Below the pieces are notes generated by a model. It made no database searches and was not told the DNA's origin. It saw only the letters and a list, made by a program, of their open reading frames with translations. Source: Cytophagales bacterium (GTDB lineage: Bacteria > Bacteroidota > Bacteroidia > Cytophagales > Cyclobacteriaceae). Taken from it: a DNA stretch of 7,811 nucleotides. Below, in pieces: positions 6,279-7,811 of this stretch (the stretch's first letter is position 1; every line of letters starts with the position of its first letter). A program made the position numbers and the translations under genes. The DNA is taken from NCBI GenBank assembly GCA_003537495.1, contig DPSB01000423.1:1-7811 (forward strand), given 5' to 3'.

Positions 6279-6671
6279 ATGAACACGAAAAAGTGGGTTT
6301 ACACGATTGTTTTACTGTTTGGAGTGCTTTCGCTGAAAGCGCAGGGCGATATTTTTGCGCCCATGCGCGATGCCCTGAAAGCCGGCAGTGCCAAAGAGCT
6401 GGTGAAGTATGTAAACCAATCCGTGGAAATAAACGTAGAGGGCGACATCAACACCTACAGCAAAGCCCAGGCTGAGTTTGTACTGCGCGACTTCTTTAAA
6501 AAATATCCGGTAACAGATTTCAGTATCTCGCACACAGGTTCTTCTAAAAGCGGATTGCAGTATGCTATTGGTACCTACAAGAGCAACGCCAATCAGCTTA
6601 CTGTACTTATTCGCGTAAAGCAATCGGGTAACACGCATTTGATTCACGAAATCAGTTTTGTGAAAGAATAA
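6279..6671 (+). CDS. DUF4783 family secreted/periplasmic protein
   Basis: A 130-residue protein of unknown function. A clear signal peptide occupies about 1-21: basic NTKK start, hydrophobic core VYTIVLLFGVLSL, and cleavage probably after A21 in SLKAQG. The mature part of about 109 residues has an alpha+beta pattern like the NTF2/SnoaL-type fold: helix 25-45, VEINVEG strand, YSKAQAEFVLRDFFKKYP helix (60-77), then strands FSISHTG, LQYAIGTYKS, LTVLIRVKQ and HLIHEISFV. This matches the DUF4783 family common in Bacteroidota. The protein ends with a usual TAA, which overlaps the nadC ATG by one base (TAATG), so the two are almost certainly co-translated. Neighbours do not reveal a role. A link to NAD biosynthesis is only positional, since this protein is exported while NadC is cytoplasmic. 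Confidence 0.85.
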   Translation: MNTKKWVYTIVLLFGVLSLKAQGDIFAPMRDALKAGSAKELVKYVNQSVEINVEGDINTYSKAQAEFVLRDFFKKYPVTDFSISHTGSSKSGLQYAIGTYKSNANQLTVLIRVKQSGNTHLIHEISFVKE

Positions 6672-7531
6672 TGCAGCCAGCCTATCTTACTGAACAAGCA
6701 ATTGAACAATTTATTCGGCTTGCATTGGCCGAGGACATTGGCGAAGGCGATCACTCTACCTTGGGCGCTGTGCCAGAATCAAAAATCAGTAAGGCAAACC
6801 TTTTGGTGAAAGATACGGGCATACTGGCTGGTGTGGCCATGGCACTAAAAATCTTTGGGGTTGTAGATAACACCTTGAAAGTATCTATCTATAAGAATGA
6901 TGGCGACAGTATTGTAAAAGGCGATATCGCATTTACGGTAGAAGGAAAGGCACAATCTATTTTAATAGCCGAACGTTTGGTGCTTAACTGCATGCAGCGC
7001 ATGAGTGGGATTGCAACGTATACTAATAAGCTTTGTAAACTGATTGAAGGCACATCTGCAAGATTGATGGATACCCGCAAAACCACACCTAACTTTCGTT
7101 TAATGGAAAAGTGGGCGGTGGCCATTGGTGGCGGAATGAATCATCGCTTTGCGTTGTACGATATGGTGATGTTAAAAGACAACCACATCGATATGGCCGG
7201 AGGTGTGCGTGCAGCAATTGAACAGGTTAAAGCGTATCTCAAGCATGCCAATAAATCACTTAAGATTGAAGTGGAGACCCGCACGTTGGCCGAAGTGGAG
7301 GAAGTATTGCAGGTGGGTGGAATAGATGTTATTATGCTGGATAACATGAGCACCGACCAAATGCGGCAAGCTGTAAAACTGATTGGCGGTCGATACAAAA
7401 CCGAAGCCAGTGGTGGTATAACCGAAACAACATTACGGTCTGTGGCCGAATGCGGAGTGGATTACATTTCGGTTGGCGCATTAACCCATTCCGTTAAAAG
7501 TTTGGATTTGAGTTTGAAGGTGAGTACCTAA
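6671..7531 (+). CDS. nadC: Nicotinate-nucleotide pyrophosphorylase (quinolinate phosphoribosyltransferase)
   Basis: Converts quinolinate and phosphoribosyl pyrophosphate into nicotinate mononucleotide, CO2 and pyrophosphate in de novo NAD synthesis; cytoplasmic, normally dimeric or hexameric. The 286-residue length is standard. Visible family features are LAEDIGEGDHST at 19-30, ERLVLNCMQRMSGIAT at 101-116 (R102, R110), DTRKTTP at 134-140 (R136, K137), GGGMNHRF at 153-160 (H158, R159), MLKDNHI at 167-173 (K169), the IEVETRT strand at 199-205 (E200, E202), MLDNM at 222-226 (D224) and EASGGI at 245-250. The substrate-binding Arg/Lys/His set and the acidic pair are therefore intact. The ATG overlaps the DUF4783 stop by one base, which fixes the start and suggests coupling. 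nadA and nadB are not in the window. The gene converges on an opposite-strand gene 9 bases beyond its stop, with no terminator visible between them. Confidence 0.97.
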   Translation: MQPAYLTEQAIEQFIRLALAEDIGEGDHSTLGAVPESKISKANLLVKDTGILAGVAMALKIFGVVDNTLKVSIYKNDGDSIVKGDIAFTVEGKAQSILIAERLVLNCMQRMSGIATYTNKLCKLIEGTSARLMDTRKTTPNFRLMEKWAVAIGGGMNHRFALYDMVMLKDNHIDMAGGVRAAIEQVKAYLKHANKSLKIEVETRTLAEVEEVLQVGGIDVIMLDNMSTDQMRQAVKLIGGRYKTEASGGITETTLRSVAECGVDYISVGALTHSVKSLDLSLKVST

Positions 7532-7540
7532 CAGAGCTGA

Positions 7541-7811
7541 TCAAGGCTTTTCCACAACAAAAGAATAGACAGCACTTCCGGCAACCCCATCTCTACTAAT
7601 CCCCTGGACAACAACCTTAAATTCTCCATCCAAATCTGATGTATAAAAATCGATTGGGGTATCTTGAGTTTTGAGTTGAACGGATGGATTCCAATACAAC
7701 AAAGAACGATGATCCGGAATTCGACTCTCCCTGGCGATTTGAGTTTCATACTGAGGCGAGAAAAACTCACGCCTTAATTGAAGACCTTCATAATTTATTG
7801 AGACAGACCGG
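7541..7811 (-). CDS. C-terminal part of a large envelope protein (carboxypeptidase-regulatory/MG2-like; start outside window)
   Basis: The minus-strand frame ending with TGA at 7543-7541 is open to the window edge and encodes 89 residues, so only the 3' end is present. The fragment reads as a strongly patterned C-terminus: LRREFFSPQY, then RIPDHRSLLYWNPSVQL, then PIDFYTSDLDGEFKVVVQG, then ISRDG and a final SAVYSFVVEKP. The combination 'EF-SP-Y ... PD-R--LYWNP ... FYTSDL-GEF-V-V-GIS-DG' is what I recall from the ends of large (about 800-900 residue) Bacteroidota proteins annotated as carboxypeptidase-like regulatory domain, MG2/TonB-plug-related or hypothetical. These are probably exported to the periplasm or outer membrane. 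The family assignment rests on memory of this pattern, while the coding call rests on the coherent beta-strand composition. An alternative frame at 7528-7770 on the same strand has no such character. Confidence 0.75.
   Translation of the reverse strand, partial: RSVSINYEGLQLRREFFSPQYETQIARESRIPDHRSLLYWNPSVQLKTQDTPIDFYTSDLDGEFKVVVQGISRDGVAGSAVYSFVVEKP

Noticed and set aside
7528..7770. Open frame of 80 codons on the - strand overlapping the nadC stop
   Set aside because: The other minus-strand frame, ending at 7541, gives a coherent conserved C-terminus. This one is its out-of-frame shadow.
1..7811. Mobile elements, CRISPR arrays, tRNA or rRNA genes, defence or toxin-antitoxin systems
   Set aside because: No transposase or integrase, no spaced direct repeats, no cloverleaf-like sequence, and all long frames are accounted for by housekeeping or envelope genes.

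Overview
The window looks like an ordinary chromosomal stretch from a Bacteroidota bacterium, probably of the Cytophagales type. The clues are a DUF4783 protein overlapping nadC, a LETM1-related protein with a TerB-like segment, a C-terminal fragment typical of the large carboxypeptidase-regulatory/MG2-like envelope proteins of this phylum, starts without Shine-Dalgarno sequences, and promoter elements matching the Bacteroidota -7 consensus TAnnTTTG. The lineage call is inference from gene content and signals; no rRNA or other marker is present.

Layout, left to right. (1) The 3' part of a LETM1-related gene on + (open from base 1, stop at 576) converges on (2) a TerC/Alx-family membrane protein gene on - (590-1606). 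(3) The 153-base gap 1607-1759 holds a possible promoter and a terminator-like hairpin just ahead of the TerC start codon. (4) A tightly packed minus-strand cluster follows in transcription order gpmI (6101-4578), an unrecognised lipoprotein (4575-3979), an MsbA-like ABC exporter half-transporter (3954-2170) and a Fur-family regulator (2173-1760). Their spacings are 2 bases, 24 bases and a 4-base ATGA overlap, so they are probably one operon. (5) A 177-base divergent intergenic region (6102-6278) holds promoter-like elements for both directions and several small palindromes. (6) On +, DUF4783 and nadC overlap by one base (TAATG). (7) nadC converges, after 9 bases, on the 3' end of a minus-strand envelope-protein gene that runs off the right edge.

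Functionally these are housekeeping genes: glycolysis (GpmI), NAD biosynthesis (NadC), export by an ABC transporter, and probable metal homeostasis (Fur-family regulator followed by a TerC/Alx protein). I found no mobile element, CRISPR array, tRNA, rRNA, toxin-antitoxin pair or recognisable defence system, and no gene-free stretch over 300 bases. I see no clear new system. The best leads are the hairpin in front of the TerC gene, the Fur-family regulator coupled to an exporter and next to TerC, a Fur-box-like dyad ahead of gpmI, and the unassigned lipoprotein inside the gpmI operon.
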